64,000 nucleotides of DNA from Uruburuella testudinis (GCF_022870865.1 NZ_CP091508.1:2542001-2606000), one strand, 5' to 3'; positions 22,597 through 32,934 are shown, counted from the stretch's first letter. Notes: generated by a model from the sequence alone, not told the origin. A program made the numbers and translations.

Positions 22597-22712
22597 AAAC
22601 TTTTCTGTTGGGTACAACAAGAAAAGAAGGAAAACATTTCGCCGCGATGCTTTAGAGTATTATACCTAATCACCCTGTGCGGCGCAATGCTGTATTCATA
22701 TTTATTGAAAAA

Positions 22713-23552
22713 TTAATAACCTAAGCGCTGGCAAACAGTAGACACCAAACCAGCCTGATTCAATGTGTAAAAATGCAGGCTGGGCGCCCCTTCATGCAGC
22801 AGGCGCTCGCACATTTCCGTGACCACATCCAGCGCCAGCGCTTTGATGGCAGCGGTATCATCGGCATACGACTGCAATTTCAAACGCAGCCAGCGCGGAA
22901 TTTCGGCACCACAGGTATCAGAAAAACGCGCCAGTTTGCTAAAGCTGGCAATCGGCATAATGCCCGGCACAATCGGAATATCCACACCGCGCCCGCGCAC
23001 ATCGTCAACAAAGCGGAAATACGCATCGGCGTTGTAAAAATATTGGGTAATGGCCGAATCGGCTCCGGCTTTGACTTTGCGCACAAAATTATTCAAATCG
23101 TCTTCAGCGCTGCGGGCTTGCGGATGATATTCGGGATAAGCCGCCACTTCCACATGAAAATCGTTACCGAATTCGGTTTTAATCAGCGCCACCAGCTCGT
23201 TGGCATAGCGCAGGCCGCTCATGCCCGAGCCGACGCCGGAAGGAATATCGCCGCGCAAAGCCACGATATGGCGCACACCCATTGCTTTATATTGTTGCAG
23301 CAAGGCTTTGATTTCTTGCGGCTGCATGCCCACGCACGGCAGATGCGGCGCCGCCGCCACGCCTTCGTTTAAGATATCGCCGATGGCCTGCAATGTGCCT
23401 TCTTTGGTCGAGCCGCCGGCACCTGATGTGCAGGAAAAAAATTCGGGATTATATTGGCTCAGCTGCTTGCGGGTAATCACCTGCTTGGCGCGCCCCTCGG
23501 GCGTGCGGGTGGGGAAAAATTCAAAGCTGAGTTTTTTTTGGCTTTCCGTCAT
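22713..23552 (-). CDS. metF: 5,10-methylenetetrahydrofolate reductase
   Basis: A 279-residue FAD enzyme that reduces methylene-THF to methyl-THF for methionine synthesis. The TIM-barrel landmarks are SFEFFPTRT near the start (catalytic Glu), SCTSGAGGST, HLPCVGM, and LRGDIPSG with the FAD/folate Asp. AAYPEYHPQA and ITQYFYNADAYFRF follow the family. Standard bacterial length. It stands alone in a repeat-rich stretch. Confidence 0.96.
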   Translation of the reverse strand: MTESQKKLSFEFFPTRTPEGRAKQVITRKQLSQYNPEFFSCTSGAGGSTKEGTLQAIGDILNEGVAAAPHLPCVGMQPQEIKALLQQYKAMGVRHIVALRGDIPSGVGSGMSGLRYANELVALIKTEFGNDFHVEVAAYPEYHPQARSAEDDLNNFVRKVKAGADSAITQYFYNADAYFRFVDDVRGRGVDIPIVPGIMPIASFSKLARFSDTCGAEIPRWLRLKLQSYADDTAAIKALALDVVTEMCERLLHEGAPSLHFYTLNQAGLVSTVCQRLGY

Positions 23553-23789
23553 GATGCAGCCCTTGTTGCCTGATTGATTTCAATCATGCTAGGTTAGCCC
23601 TCAAAGCATGATTAATCAAGCAAATCGGCCACATTCAGCGCTGAAAAATATTCGCTTCGGCATGAAAAAAATTCACACAAACAGGCAACGGCAATTCAAT
23701 CGCAAACGAGCAACGGCTGCGCCTGCAACCACTTATTAACATATAAATTATATCATGGATATATGTCAGAATAATGCGCGGTTTTGTTA

Positions 23790-24118
23790 TACCCACTCAT
23801 AAAAGTAAGCCAACAAGGCGGCAAACCGGAGGCAGTACACGCAAATGGGCTGGTTGGCTTGGTGCTTCAACACCTTAAGACCCTAATGTGTCCGGACAAT
23901 TCGATTTACGGGTGCTTTTTGCCCCTGAAAACGCATCTGCTGCGTTAAAAAGCCTCGCAAGATGTCCAATCTTGCTGCGTTTTTTGCCTGGCATCTGCAT
24001 TTCCAGGAACAAAATCCCCCCATAAACGAATTGTCAGGACACCCTAGCGAAATAGGTTCTCTTCGAGCACAGGCACGCCAACGCTATCGGATTATTTTTG
24101 TAAATAGATATAAAAGGG
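23790..24118. repeat. family-A element nested inside a family-B element
   Basis: A family-B copy starts ATACCCACTCATAAAAGTAAG near 23790 and resumes after 24047 (GCGAAATAGGTTCTCTTCGAG) to its end near 24118. In between, 23883-24047 is a full family-A element (CTAATGTGTCCGGACAATTCG to AATTGTCAGGACACCCTAG). The A element therefore inserted after the B element. Confidence 0.7.
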
Positions 24119-24234
24119 TTTTATTGGCGCACCGCCGCCGCCATGCTTTATAATCAGCGCCATGATTTCTGCCTTGTCTGCCGGCTTTTTCAACCGATAA
24201 TTCAGACGGCCACACCTTAAAATAAAGATATTCC

Positions 24235-25746
24235 ATGAAATGGCTCAAACGCTCGTCCACCATCATTAAAACCGTTTACCGTTACGGCCTCACCGATATT
24301 GTTGCCGGCCATGTGCACCCCGAATGGTTGCGCACCCTGCTGCACAAGCTGCCGCAAAGCCGGCACGCCCATAACGAACCGCTGCCGGTACGCCTGCGTT
24401 TGGCGCTGGAAAGCCTGGGGCCGATTTTTGTCAAACTGGGTCAGGTGCTGTCGACCCGCCCCGACATCCTGCCGCCGGCATATGCACAAGAGCTGGCGCG
24501 GCTGCAAGATAAAGTGCCGCCGTTTCCGGGCTACTTGGCGCGTGAACAAATCGAAGCTTCGCTGGGGCGGCCGATTACAGAAATTTATGCCGCATTTGAA
24601 GCCGAACCGGTGGCCAGCGCCTCGGTGGCACAAGTGCACAAAGCACGCCTGCACAGCGGCGAAAATGTTGCCGTTAAAGTGTTGCGCCCCGATTTATTGC
24701 CGATAATCGAGCAGGATTTGGCGCTGATGCGCTTCGGTGCAAAATGGATCGAGCGCCTGTTTGCCGACGGCAAGCGCCTGAAGCCGCAAGAAGTGGTGGC
24801 CGAATTCGACAAATATCTGCACGACGAGCTGGATCTGATGAAAGAAGCCGCCAACGCCAGCCAGCTCGGCCGCCATTTTGCCGGCAGCGATATGCTGATT
24901 GTGCCGCAAGTCTATTTTGATTATTGCAGCCGCGATGTGCTGACCATCGAGTGGATGGACGGCACACCGATTTCCGACATCGCCACCCTGAAAGCCAAAG
25001 GCATCGATCTCAAAAAACTGGCCCGCTACGGCGTAGAAATTTTCTTCACCCAAGTCTTCGAACACGGTTTTTTTCATGCCGACATGCACCCGGGCAATAT
25101 TCTGGTGGCCGACGACAACCGCTATATCGCACTTGATTTCGGCATTGTCGGCAGCCTCACCGATTACGACAAACGCTATCTGGCCATCAACTTTCTGGCT
25201 TTTTTCAACCGCGACTACCACCGCGTAGCCACCGCCCACATCGAATCGGGCTGGGTGCCGCCGGATACCCGTGCCGAAGAGCTGGAAGCGGCGGTGCGCG
25301 CGGTGTGCGAGCCGATTTTCAACAAACCGCTGTCGCAGATTTCATTCGGCCTGGTATTGATGCGCCTGTTTGAAACCAGCCGCCGCTTCAATGTCGAAAT
25401 CCAACCGCAATTGGTGTTGCTGCAAAAAACCCTGCTCAACATCGAAGGCCTGGGGCGCCAGCTCGACCCCGAATTGGATTTGTGGGCCACCGCCAAGCCG
25501 TTTCTGGTCAGCTGGATGAACCGCCAAGTCGGCCCCAAAGCCTTGCTGCGCAACATCAAGGCCGAAGCGCCGGATTGGGCGCAAATGCTGCCGAGCCTGC
25601 CGCGCAAACTGAATATGCTGGTAGACGAAACCCGTCAGCAGGAAATGCGCGATGCGTATATTCATTTGGTTAAAACACAGCAGCGGCAAAACATCTGGCT
25701 GGCCGTGATTGCTGTGGCGCTGGTACTGATTTTATTATTCAAATAA
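24235..25746 (+). CDS. ubiB: UbiB-family atypical kinase/ATPase for ubiquinone synthesis
   Basis: A 503-residue ABC1/ADCK-type protein. [19 protein letters not shown] near 62-80 is the KxGQ motif that replaces the usual glycine loop. [18 protein letters not shown] (Lys), EVVAEF and a C-terminal [10 protein letters not shown] with LDFGIVG (catalytic Asp/metal) complete the kinase-like core. The last 25 residues are one or two hydrophobic segments, so the protein is inner-membrane anchored. UbiB extracts or primes lipid ubiquinone intermediates. A second, different UbiB-type protein is encoded at 56792. Confidence 0.92.
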   Translation: MKWLKRSSTIIKTVYRYGLTDIVAGHVHPEWLRTLLHKLPQSRHAHNEPLPVRLRLALESLGPIFVKLGQVLSTRPDILPPAYAQELARLQDKVPPFPGYLAREQIEASLGRPITEIYAAFEAEPVASASVAQVHKARLHSGENVAVKVLRPDLLPIIEQDLALMRFGAKWIERLFADGKRLKPQEVVAEFDKYLHDELDLMKEAANASQLGRHFAGSDMLIVPQVYFDYCSRDVLTIEWMDGTPISDIATLKAKGIDLKKLARYGVEIFFTQVFEHGFFHADMHPGNILVADDNRYIALDFGIVGSLTDYDKRYLAINFLAFFNRDYHRVATAHIESGWVPPDTRAEELEAAVRAVCEPIFNKPLSQISFGLVLMRLFETSRRFNVEIQPQLVLLQKTLLNIEGLGRQLDPELDLWATAKPFLVSWMNRQVGPKALLRNIKAEAPDWAQMLPSLPRKLNMLVDETRQQEMRDAYIHLVKTQQRQNIWLAVIAVALVLILLFK

Positions 25747-25764
25747 CGGTCTGTGGTTGATCAA

Positions 25765-25807
25765 AGGCCGTCTGAACAACGATTTCCCATTGTTTTCAGA
25801 CGGCCTC
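25765..25807 (+). terminator. inverted uptake-sequence terminator behind ubiB
   Basis: AGGCCGTCTGAACAA and its complement around a short loop, 19 bases after the ubiB stop. Confidence 0.6.
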
Positions 25808-25949
25808 AATCCTATCTGCCGCCATATTTATCCCACCCGTTCAGCCGATGAAGCAGATTCATGAAATGATGAAAAATTAGGCATTGCCCGCCCGGAATGA
25901 TTTGATTATAGTGCACGCTCCGAAAATGCTGTACCCACAAGGAAAAACG

Positions 25950-27254
25950 ATGGATTTACGCACCAAAATCAGCACCAGCCGCATGGGCGGCTACCAATGG
26001 CTGATTGTAATTTTATGCTTCCTGCTCAATGTGTTGGACGGCTTTGACGTGTTGGCACTGGCCTTCACGGCCGCCAGCATCCGCGAAGAATTCGGCCTGA
26101 GCGGCGCCGAAATCGGCACCCTGATGAGCGCCGGCCTGTTGGGCATGTCGGCAGGCTCGCTGCTGCTGGCACCGCAGGCCGACCGTTTCGGGCGGCGGCC
26201 GCTGCTGATTGTGGCCACCGCCTTATCAGCGCTGGGCATGGGCATGAGCGCGCTGGCCGACAGCACCGCATCACTGGGCTTGTGGCGCGTGGTAACCGGC
26301 CTCGGCGTAGGCGGTATTCTGGCCTGCACCAATGTGATTACCAGCGAATACTCGTCCAACAAATGGCGCGGCTTGGCCATCAGCGTCTATGCCGCAGGCT
26401 TCGGCATCGGCGCGGTGTTGGGCGGCATTTCGGCGGTATTTCTGCAAGAGCAATACGGTTGGCGGGCGGTGTTTGCCACCGGCGCCGCGCTAACGGCCTT
26501 GGTGGGCGTGGCTTTGCTGATATGGCTGCCCGAATCGGTGGATTTTCTGATGAGCAAGCGCCCGGCCGGCGCCAAAGCGCGCTTGAACCAAATCGCCGCC
26601 AAAATCGGCATGCCCGGCGATTGGGATATTCCCGCAACCGTGGCGCACAAGAAAAAAGCACCGGTTTTGCAGCTGTTTACCGAGCGCTACCGCCGCTCGA
26701 CCCTGCTGATTTGGGCGGCTTTTGTCTGCATTATGTTCGGCTTTTATTTTGTCAGCTCCTGGACGCCGGCGCTACTTGAGCAGGCCGGCATGACCAAGGC
26801 GCAAAGCCAGACGGTGGGCATGATGCTGGCACTGGGCGGCACCGCAGGCTCGTTGTTATTCGGCGGCCTGACCAGCCGCTGGCCGGCGCGCTCGGTCTTG
26901 GTATTTTTCTGCGCCGCATCGGCAGCGGCAATCTGGCTGTTTGTCGGCCTCTCGGGCATACTGGCATTGGCCGTGTTGCTCGGCGTATTAGTGGGCGGCC
27001 TGATGAACGGCTGCATCACCGGCCTCTACACCATCAACCCCACTTTGTTTGATGCCGACGTACGCAGCACCGGCGTGGGCACCGGCATCGGCATCGGCCG
27101 CTTGGGTGCCATTGCTTCGCCGCTGATTGCGGGTATCTTGCTGGATGGCGGCTGGACAGGCGCACAGCTTTATGCCGGCGCAGCTTTTGTGGTGTTGCTG
27201 GCGGCGCTGGCGGTATGGCTGCTGGGTAAGCCGCGCAAGCTTGAGGCCGTCTGA
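25950..27254 (+). CDS. major facilitator superfamily permease, aromatic-acid/H+ symporter type
   Basis: A 434-residue membrane protein with twelve predicted helices. FLLNVLDGFDVLALAF in the first helix carries the D-G-(F/Y)-D motif typical of the AAHS group (PcaK/BenK-like), and QADRFGRRPLL is the conserved loop 2-3 motif. It probably imports small organic or aromatic acids with protons; the substrate is not decided by the sequence. The ATG at 25950 behind AAGGAAAAACG was chosen over an upstream TTG. The stop is inside an uptake sequence, so the protein ends EAV. Confidence 0.85.
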   Translation: MDLRTKISTSRMGGYQWLIVILCFLLNVLDGFDVLALAFTAASIREEFGLSGAEIGTLMSAGLLGMSAGSLLLAPQADRFGRRPLLIVATALSALGMGMSALADSTASLGLWRVVTGLGVGGILACTNVITSEYSSNKWRGLAISVYAAGFGIGAVLGGISAVFLQEQYGWRAVFATGAALTALVGVALLIWLPESVDFLMSKRPAGAKARLNQIAAKIGMPGDWDIPATVAHKKKAPVLQLFTERYRRSTLLIWAAFVCIMFGFYFVSSWTPALLEQAGMTKAQSQTVGMMLALGGTAGSLLFGGLTSRWPARSVLVFFCAASAAAIWLFVGLSGILALAVLLGVLVGGLMNGCITGLYTINPTLFDADVRSTGVGTGIGIGRLGAIASPLIAGILLDGGWTGAQLYAGAAFVVLLAALAVWLLGKPRKLEAV

Positions 27255-27512
27255 ACGGCTCCGATGCTCATTTCCTACCCATTTATCCACACAGATCCTG
27301 CACCCCGTATGCTTATTCCGCATGTTTATTCCGTTTGACCGCTGTCTGCATCGGGCAGGCAGTAGTTCGCCGGCTTTGTGCAAAAGCGCGTAAGCGATTG
27401 CCGTGCGACTGCGGCCTCAGGTAAAAACCGGTATAAGCAGTTGCCGCAACGGCGCGGCCTGCATACCATGCGCGGGTTGATATTATTCTTCCCCGTGAAA
27501 AGGAAATGCATC

Positions 27513-27875
27513 ATGAAAAACCAGTCGACCGCCATTGTATTAACCGGCATTATGGCGCTGTTTTCCGGCAGCGCTTTTGCCGCTTCCATGCCCGGCGAAA
27601 TTTATCAGCCGCGCGGTGCGGAGGTGATAAAAGCCGACCGTCAGGGCAACGGCGAATTTGAAGCCGAATTCCGCCTGCACGGCAACGATGTGCGCAAGCT
27701 GGCCCGGCAAGTGCGCAACCATGCCGAGCGCCACGGTTTCAAAGTGGTGGAATCAGAAATCAAGCGTGATGATGCCGATTTGAAATTCAAGCGCCGCAGC
27801 CAAGAATTAGATGTGTCTATCGAGCAGAAAGATCGCGGTGTGATTGAATATAAAGCCGATTTGGATCGCGATTGA
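27513..27875 (+). CDS. small periplasmic protein of unknown function
   Basis: 120 residues with a clear signal peptide (MKNQSTAIVLTGIMALFSGS, cleavage after AFA) and a highly charged mature part rich in Asp, Glu, Lys and Arg, with a predicted helix around LARQVRNHAERHGFKVV. No known family is recognised. The RBS AAAGGAAA stands just upstream of the chosen ATG. It faces the SGNH hydrolase gene across a long uptake-sequence palindrome. Confidence 0.75.
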   Translation: MKNQSTAIVLTGIMALFSGSAFAASMPGEIYQPRGAEVIKADRQGNGEFEAEFRLHGNDVRKLARQVRNHAERHGFKVVESEIKRDDADLKFKRRSQELDVSIEQKDRGVIEYKADLDRD

Positions 27876-27885
27876 GACCGATAAA

Positions 27886-27933
27886 AAATAAATCGAGGCC
27901 GTCTGAAAAATTTCAGACGGCCTCGATTTATTT
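27886..27933. terminator. bidirectional terminator between convergent genes
   Basis: An extended uptake-sequence palindrome: arms of AAATAAATCGAGGCCGTCTG plus AAA around a two-base centre. The last codons of the SGNH hydrolase gene lie within it. Confidence 0.7.
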
Positions 27934-28686
27934 TTGCTGTCGCCGCATCACTTCCTGCAAGCTGTGCAGCCACATATCCGCCACTTTTTCCTGCCCCGCC
28001 CGATTCAAGTGGCAGCGGTCGCGGCGGTATTGCATGCCTACCGGGTTAATGTCGGGACCGACAAAATAATGTTTCCGGTTATCGCGCCGGCCGATAGCAT
28101 ACTGCACGGCGACAACCTCCGGGTCAAACAAGTCGCCGCAGCGGGTATGGCGGGCAACAATCCAGGCCGGATCACTGCCGCTTTGTTTCAGACGGCCTTG
28201 AATAATATGGTGCAGGGTGTAAAAACGGCTGGCATAATCTTTCATCGGCGTGCCCACGTCTGAAGAGCCTTGCAGGAAAAACACATAATCAAATTTGATT
28301 TTCTGCTGCGCCGCCACATCCAGCGCGCGATACATCTTGCCGTTGACATAACTGCCCGGCGTGAGCCAGTTTTCGAGCGAAGTGCCGCCTTTGCCGATGG
28401 GCATAAAGGTAACGCTGTCGGCCAGCCCCGCCTGCAACATTTTGCGCCCCAGCGGCATCCACAGGCTGCCGCCGTCGCCGGAAGCCCACAGCAGCGGATC
28501 TTTGGCAGGCACGCGCCGCCCCTGCAAATCGATTTGATAGAGGTTTTTCACCGGCTCGCTGTAGCGGTGGCCGCCGCTGTTGGCCGACAGCGACTGCCCC
28601 ACCACCAAAATGGTCAAGTCTTTGGCACCGGCATCCCAACCGGCCAGCAGCAACAGCGCGGCTGCGTATTTCGATAGTTTCTGCAT
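27928..28686 (-). CDS. secreted SGNH/GDSL-type hydrolase (carbohydrate esterase-like)
   Basis: A 252-residue exported protein (signal to about residue 21, ending AGAKD). VVGQSLSANSGG (about 28-39) supplies the nucleophile Ser in the GQS form used by sialate/carbohydrate O-acetylesterases. FLQGSSDVG carries the block III-like residues and DRCHLNRAG near 222-230 the catalytic Asp-x-x-His. A periplasmic sugar or peptidoglycan esterase is likely; the neighbour on the same strand is the lytic transglycosylase LtgA. Exact substrate unknown. Confidence 0.8.
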   Translation of the reverse strand: MQKLSKYAAALLLLAGWDAGAKDLTILVVGQSLSANSGGHRYSEPVKNLYQIDLQGRRVPAKDPLLWASGDGGSLWMPLGRKMLQAGLADSVTFMPIGKGGTSLENWLTPGSYVNGKMYRALDVAAQQKIKFDYVFFLQGSSDVGTPMKDYASRFYTLHHIIQGRLKQSGSDPAWIVARHTRCGDLFDPEVVAVQYAIGRRDNRKHYFVGPDINPVGMQYRRDRCHLNRAGQEKVADMWLHSLQEVMRRQQK

Positions 28687-28794
28687 TTTTTACCCATCTG
28701 CGATAACGATTGAAAGCGCCTGCTTGTCGATTGATGCCCATCCGCCAAAACAAGCTAACCGCATTGGCTCGCCATAGATTCTAAACTGTCTTCG

Positions 28795-28912
28795 GCTCGC
28801 TGCTTGGTTAACTTATTTTTGAAAACGGGTATTAGGGTGTCCTGACAATTCACCTATCATCATCTTTTTTGCGCTAAAAGCACCCGTAAATCGAATTGTC
28901 CGGACACCCCAG
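28795..28912. repeat. family-B fragment followed by a family-A element
   Basis: A family-B end (ACTTATTTTTGAAAACGGGTAT) stops near 28832. A short family-A copy (TTAGGGTGTCCTGACAATTC to AATTGTCCGGACACCCCAG) then runs to 28912. Confidence 0.6.
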
Positions 28913-28955
28913 CCCCCGCCTTGCAGCAAATCTTTCGATCGCCGTCCATCAACAT

Positions 28956-28987
28956 CAGGCCGTCTGAAAGCGCTTTCAGACGGCCTG
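28956..28987. terminator. uptake-sequence palindrome behind ltgA
   Basis: A perfect 32-bp palindrome of CAGGCCGTCTGAAAGC and its complement, about 40 bases downstream of the ltgA stop. Confidence 0.65.
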
Positions 28988-29025
28988 CAATCACAGTTCA
29001 AAAGCCACAGTCAAACACCGCACCG

Positions 29026-30873
29026 TCAACGCCCGGGCACGGTGCCCATACGCTGTTTCAACGAAGTTTGCGGTTCGTTAAACAGGCTGGCGTAGTAAGT
29101 GGCGTTGGTCATCACTTTTTTCACATAATCGCGGGTTTCGTTAAACGGAATGGTTTCGGCATAGATGGCGCCTTCCAACGGCGTGGCGGCCTGCCAACGG
29201 CGGGCGCGGCCGGGGCCTGCGTTGTAGCCGGCGGTGGCCATGACTTCATCGTTGCTCAGGCGGCGTTTGGCGTCGCTCAAATACCAGGTGCCCATGAGGA
29301 TGTTGCCGTCCATGCTGTGCAGCTCGGCCGGGTTCATGCCGATTTTGGCGGCGATTTCACGCGCGGTGGCGGGCATCACCTGCATCAGACCGGTGGCGCC
29401 CACGCTGGAACGCGCGCCGATCATAAAGCGGCTTTCCTGCCGGATCAGGCCGTATACCCAAGCCGGGTCGATGCCGGCTTGGGCGGCATAACGCTCGGTG
29501 ATGTTGCGGAACGGTGAAATATAGCGCAGGTTGTAATTGAGCTTGTGGTCGGTGCGCTCGGCGCTGTTGATGGCCATTTCGTAAAATTGGTTGTCGAGCG
29601 CCAATTGCGCGGCGGCCAACAGCGTGTCTTCACCGGCGCCGCGGGTGGCGTAGCGCCATTCGGCCTGAGCTTGGCGGCGCATGTTCCAATCGCCGCTGTT
29701 TTGGCTGGCTTTAAAAAGGGTTAACGAGCGGTCGACAGCGCCGTCGCGGGCCAGTTTGGCCACATCACTTTTAGCCGCTTCGCCCACGTTGTTGCGGGTA
29801 TTGATGCGGCGCCCCAGCTCTTCGGTGGCCAGCACGGCGTAGAAATTGCGGCCGCTGGCAGCCACTTCTTCATACAGGCTGCGCGCGCGCTCCCGGCTGC
29901 CTTGCGCGGCATAGCTGCGGGCCAGCCAGTAGCGCCAGTCGGGGCTGTTTTTGAGCTTGGCGGGCATATCGTTGATGATGCCGGCCAAATCGCTCCACCG
30001 TTGCAGGCGCAGAGCGGCGCGGGCATACCACTCAAACTGTTCGTTGGAAAGCTGGCTGCGGTCGGCACGATTATAGTGGTTCAAGGCAACCGCCATATTC
30101 TGATTCAATGCCTGCGCATGGCCGAGCACGCCCCAGGCAAAGCCGGCCTGCTCGCGGGTGAGGCTGCCCGACATGGCTTCAAGGCGGCTGGCGGCGGCGG
30201 GGGTAGATTTGGCGCTGCGCCCGATAACATTCAGCAGGCTGTATTCCTGCGCGCCGCGGCCGCCGCCGTCAACCGGGCTGCCGAGTGCAGCGGCCAAATT
30301 GCGGGCATCGGTCAGCTGGTTGTTGCTGATCAGGCCGCGCACCCGCCGCCAGGCATCGTTTTGATTCAGACGGCCTGATGCAGCGGCCGATTCGAGCAGG
30401 CTGTTGCAACCCGGCGGCAAACGGCTGATTTCTTTTACCAATTCATTCGCCAATGCGCTGCTGCCGCCGCTGCTGTAATCGGCATAGCACTGCACTTCTT
30501 GGGCGCGGGCGGCCTGATCGAGCTCGGCATACTGCTGCCGAAACTGCACCCAGCGGCCGCGCTTACCAAGGCTTTTGAGCCACTCGTTGCGCACGGTTTC
30601 GGCCATGGCGCTGCTGCCGGCCTGCGCCAGAAATTGAGCCGGCAAAATGTCGTCATCGCGTTTGACGGCATCAAGGGTGCTGCGGTAAAGGCTGTAATCG
30701 CTCAAAATTTTGGCGGGCGCTTCCACGGCGCGGCTGCCGGGCAAACTGATGCCGCCGGCCGGCTCCTGGCCGCGGTTGACCGGCTCGAGCAGCTGCTCTG
30801 AGGAAGAACAGGCGGCCAACACACAAGCGGCGGCGGCCATGGCGGTAAATTTGAAGGTGCGGATAAACGTCAT
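29026..30873 (-). CDS. ltgA: lytic murein transglycosylase LtgA (Slt70 family lipoprotein)
   Basis: A 615-residue outer-membrane lipoprotein: signal peptide with lipobox LAAC (Cys 22), a long alpha-helical superhelical region (about 40-450) and a C-terminal Slt catalytic domain. RQESRFMIGARSSVGATGLM near 480 carries the catalytic Glu; MQVMPATA and the later AGYNAGPGRARRW are conserved. It cleaves glycan strands to 1,6-anhydro-muropeptides. Length and the lipidated Slt architecture match Neisseria LtgA, whose activity releases cytotoxic fragments and takes part in wall turnover. Confidence 0.93.
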   Translation of the reverse strand: MTFIRTFKFTAMAAAACVLAACSSSEQLLEPVNRGQEPAGGISLPGSRAVEAPAKILSDYSLYRSTLDAVKRDDDILPAQFLAQAGSSAMAETVRNEWLKSLGKRGRWVQFRQQYAELDQAARAQEVQCYADYSSGGSSALANELVKEISRLPPGCNSLLESAAASGRLNQNDAWRRVRGLISNNQLTDARNLAAALGSPVDGGGRGAQEYSLLNVIGRSAKSTPAAASRLEAMSGSLTREQAGFAWGVLGHAQALNQNMAVALNHYNRADRSQLSNEQFEWYARAALRLQRWSDLAGIINDMPAKLKNSPDWRYWLARSYAAQGSRERARSLYEEVAASGRNFYAVLATEELGRRINTRNNVGEAAKSDVAKLARDGAVDRSLTLFKASQNSGDWNMRRQAQAEWRYATRGAGEDTLLAAAQLALDNQFYEMAINSAERTDHKLNYNLRYISPFRNITERYAAQAGIDPAWVYGLIRQESRFMIGARSSVGATGLMQVMPATAREIAAKIGMNPAELHSMDGNILMGTWYLSDAKRRLSNDEVMATAGYNAGPGRARRWQAATPLEGAIYAETIPFNETRDYVKKVMTNATYYASLFNEPQTSLKQRMGTVPGR

Positions 30874-31075
30874 GGTCTGGCTTTCTGGATGATCGTAACG
30901 GGTAAATCTGATGCGGCCGATGCTGTCGGGATGAACAGGGTATTTAGAGCTGATGATCTGCCGGCCGCTGTTAGAACGGAAGGCGGCGCCAACCTTGAAT
31001 CGGTATCACGCCGGATGAGGCTATTCTAAAGTGATTTGGCCGAAGCGTTTGCGCATTCAACAAACATTTACATTA

Positions 31076-31112
31076 TTTCAGACGGCCTGTGCATGATACA
31101 GGCCGTCTGAAA
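31076..31112 (-). terminator. inverted uptake-sequence terminator behind trkH
   Basis: TTTCAGACGGCCTGT and its complement around a seven-base loop, 24 bases after the trkH stop and before ltgA. Confidence 0.6.
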
Positions 31113-31135
31113 CTGAAAATCCCTGCGGCATGCGC

Positions 31136-32593
31136 TTATTTTTTCCAATAAGCGGGGGTAAACAAGATAAACACGGTAAACACTTCCAAGCGCCCCACCA
31201 GCATGGCGGCGGTGCACAGCCATTTTTGAAAATCATTGAGCCCGGCATAATTGCCGGCCGGCCCCACTTCGCCCAAGCCGGGGCCGGCATTGGTGATGCA
31301 GGCGATGATGGCGGTAAAGGCCGACATAAAATCAAGGCCGGAAGCCATCATGATAAAGGTAAACATGATGATGGTCATGAAATACACAAACAAAAATGCC
31401 AACACCGTCAACGCTGTGCGCTCGGAAATGCTGCGGCCGTTTACCTTCACATTGCGCACGGCTTTCGGGTGCAGCAGCAGCATCATTTCGCGCAGGCTGA
31501 ATTTAAACAACACGATGGCGCGCACGCTTTTGATGCCGCCGCCCACCGAGCCGGAGCTGGCCAATACGTTAGACAGGAAAAACATCCACAGCGAGGCCAC
31601 CAGCGGCCACTTGGCAAAGTCGGCATTGGCATAGCCGCTGGCCAGGCCGATAGACACGAAATTGAAGCCGACAAAACGGAATGCATCCTGCAAAGTGGGG
31701 TAAAACTGCTTGTGCCACAGATAAAAGCTTACCACCGTGATGCTGACCGCCAACACTACCAACAACACGCGGCATTCTTCATCACGCCAATAAGGTTTCA
31801 GCGAGCGCTGGCGCAACACCTTGAAATGGCTGGCAAAACTGATGGCGCCCAACACGGTGGCCAGCATCAGCACGGCTTCGACGGCAACGGAATTAAAATA
31901 AGCGATGCTGTTGTCGTGGGTGGAAAATCCGCCTAAGGAAAAGGCCGACATGGCATGACACACCGCATCAAACCAGCTCATTCCCGCCCAGCGCAGCGCC
32001 AGGCAGGTTAATACGGTCATGGCCACATACAGCATCCACAACTTTTTGGCCACTTGCGAAATGCGCGGTGCCATCTTGCTGTCTTTATCGATACCGGGAA
32101 TTTCGGCTTTAAAAAGCTGCGTGCCGCCGACACCGAGCATGGGCAGGATGGCCACCGCCAACACGATAATCCCCATGCCGCCGAGCCAGTTGAGCATATG
32201 CCGCCAAAAATTGATGGAAGGCGCCAGCGTATCGAGGCTGGTCATCACCGAAGCGCCGGTGGTGGTGAGCCCCGACATGGCCTCGAAAAATGCATCGGTG
32301 TAGCTCAAGTGCGGGAAATACAGATAAAACGGCATCGCTGCAATCGCCGCAAAGCCTATCCATAACATAAACACCAGCGTAAAGCCGTCACGCGTGCGCA
32401 GTTCGCGCTGGTATTGCCAGGTAACCAGCCACACCGACACCGATGAAATAATCGTTACCAGCGCCGTATGGCCGAACGCGGGCAAGGCATCATCGAGAAA
32501 CAGGTAAGAAACCAACGTGGGCACCAGCAGCATAAACGAAAACAGCACGCCGAGCTTGGAAAGCACGTGGATAATGGGGATAACTTTATGCAT
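31136..32593 (-). CDS. trkH: Trk-type potassium uptake protein, membrane subunit
   Basis: A 485-residue inner-membrane K+ channel subunit with four repeated membrane-pore-membrane units. Selectivity-filter-like segments include GLTTTGASV near 109-117, FSLGGFSTHDNS near 220, GSVGGGIKSVR and ITNAGPGLGEVGP near 440. It needs a TrkA regulatory partner, not seen in the window. No operon partner: it lies between the pst genes and ltgA with uptake-sequence hairpins on both sides. Confidence 0.93.
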   Translation of the reverse strand: MHKVIPIIHVLSKLGVLFSFMLLVPTLVSYLFLDDALPAFGHTALVTIISSVSVWLVTWQYQRELRTRDGFTLVFMLWIGFAAIAAMPFYLYFPHLSYTDAFFEAMSGLTTTGASVMTSLDTLAPSINFWRHMLNWLGGMGIIVLAVAILPMLGVGGTQLFKAEIPGIDKDSKMAPRISQVAKKLWMLYVAMTVLTCLALRWAGMSWFDAVCHAMSAFSLGGFSTHDNSIAYFNSVAVEAVLMLATVLGAISFASHFKVLRQRSLKPYWRDEECRVLLVVLAVSITVVSFYLWHKQFYPTLQDAFRFVGFNFVSIGLASGYANADFAKWPLVASLWMFFLSNVLASSGSVGGGIKSVRAIVLFKFSLREMMLLLHPKAVRNVKVNGRSISERTALTVLAFLFVYFMTIIMFTFIMMASGLDFMSAFTAIIACITNAGPGLGEVGPAGNYAGLNDFQKWLCTAAMLVGRLEVFTVFILFTPAYWKK

Positions 32594-32880
32594 GACAGCC
32601 CATTTCAGACGGCCTCATACATTCAAAGGCCGTCTGAACCTAAACGGTAAACGGTTTCAGACGGCCTGTGCGCTGCGCGGATTGCATCAGCTAAAGCCGT
32701 CTGATTTTTTGGTATTTTAACAAATTTTAATCGTATCCGCTGTTTTTGCTTGCATCGCCATCATCTCCCCAAATCTGCCCGTGAATCTTGGGCGGGCGGG
32801 CTTGCGGATCAGGGGCTTTTTATACCAAGATACCAAGCATGCCGGCGCAAAACAACGAGGCAAAGAAACCGCAAACAGTA
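32594..32880. other. trkH-pstB intergenic region
   Basis: Contains the trkH upstream region with three or four uptake sequences (near 32605, 32627, 32657) in mixed orientation. No gene is supported. Confidence 0.5.
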
Positions 32881-32918
32881 AAGGCCGTCTGAAAACCAAT
32901 CGCTTTCAGACGGCCTTG
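32881..32918 (-). terminator. terminator behind pstB
   Basis: AAGGCCGTCTGAAAACC ... CTTTCAGACGGCCTT, an inverted uptake-sequence pair 17 bases beyond the pstB stop. Confidence 0.65.
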
Positions 32919-32934
32919 TCAGACAGCAAACCGG

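Noticed and set aside
9407..24118. Correia-type repeats
   Set aside because: The ends (ATACCCATTCA or CTAGGGTGTCC) do not match the known TATAGTGGATTAA Correia ends.
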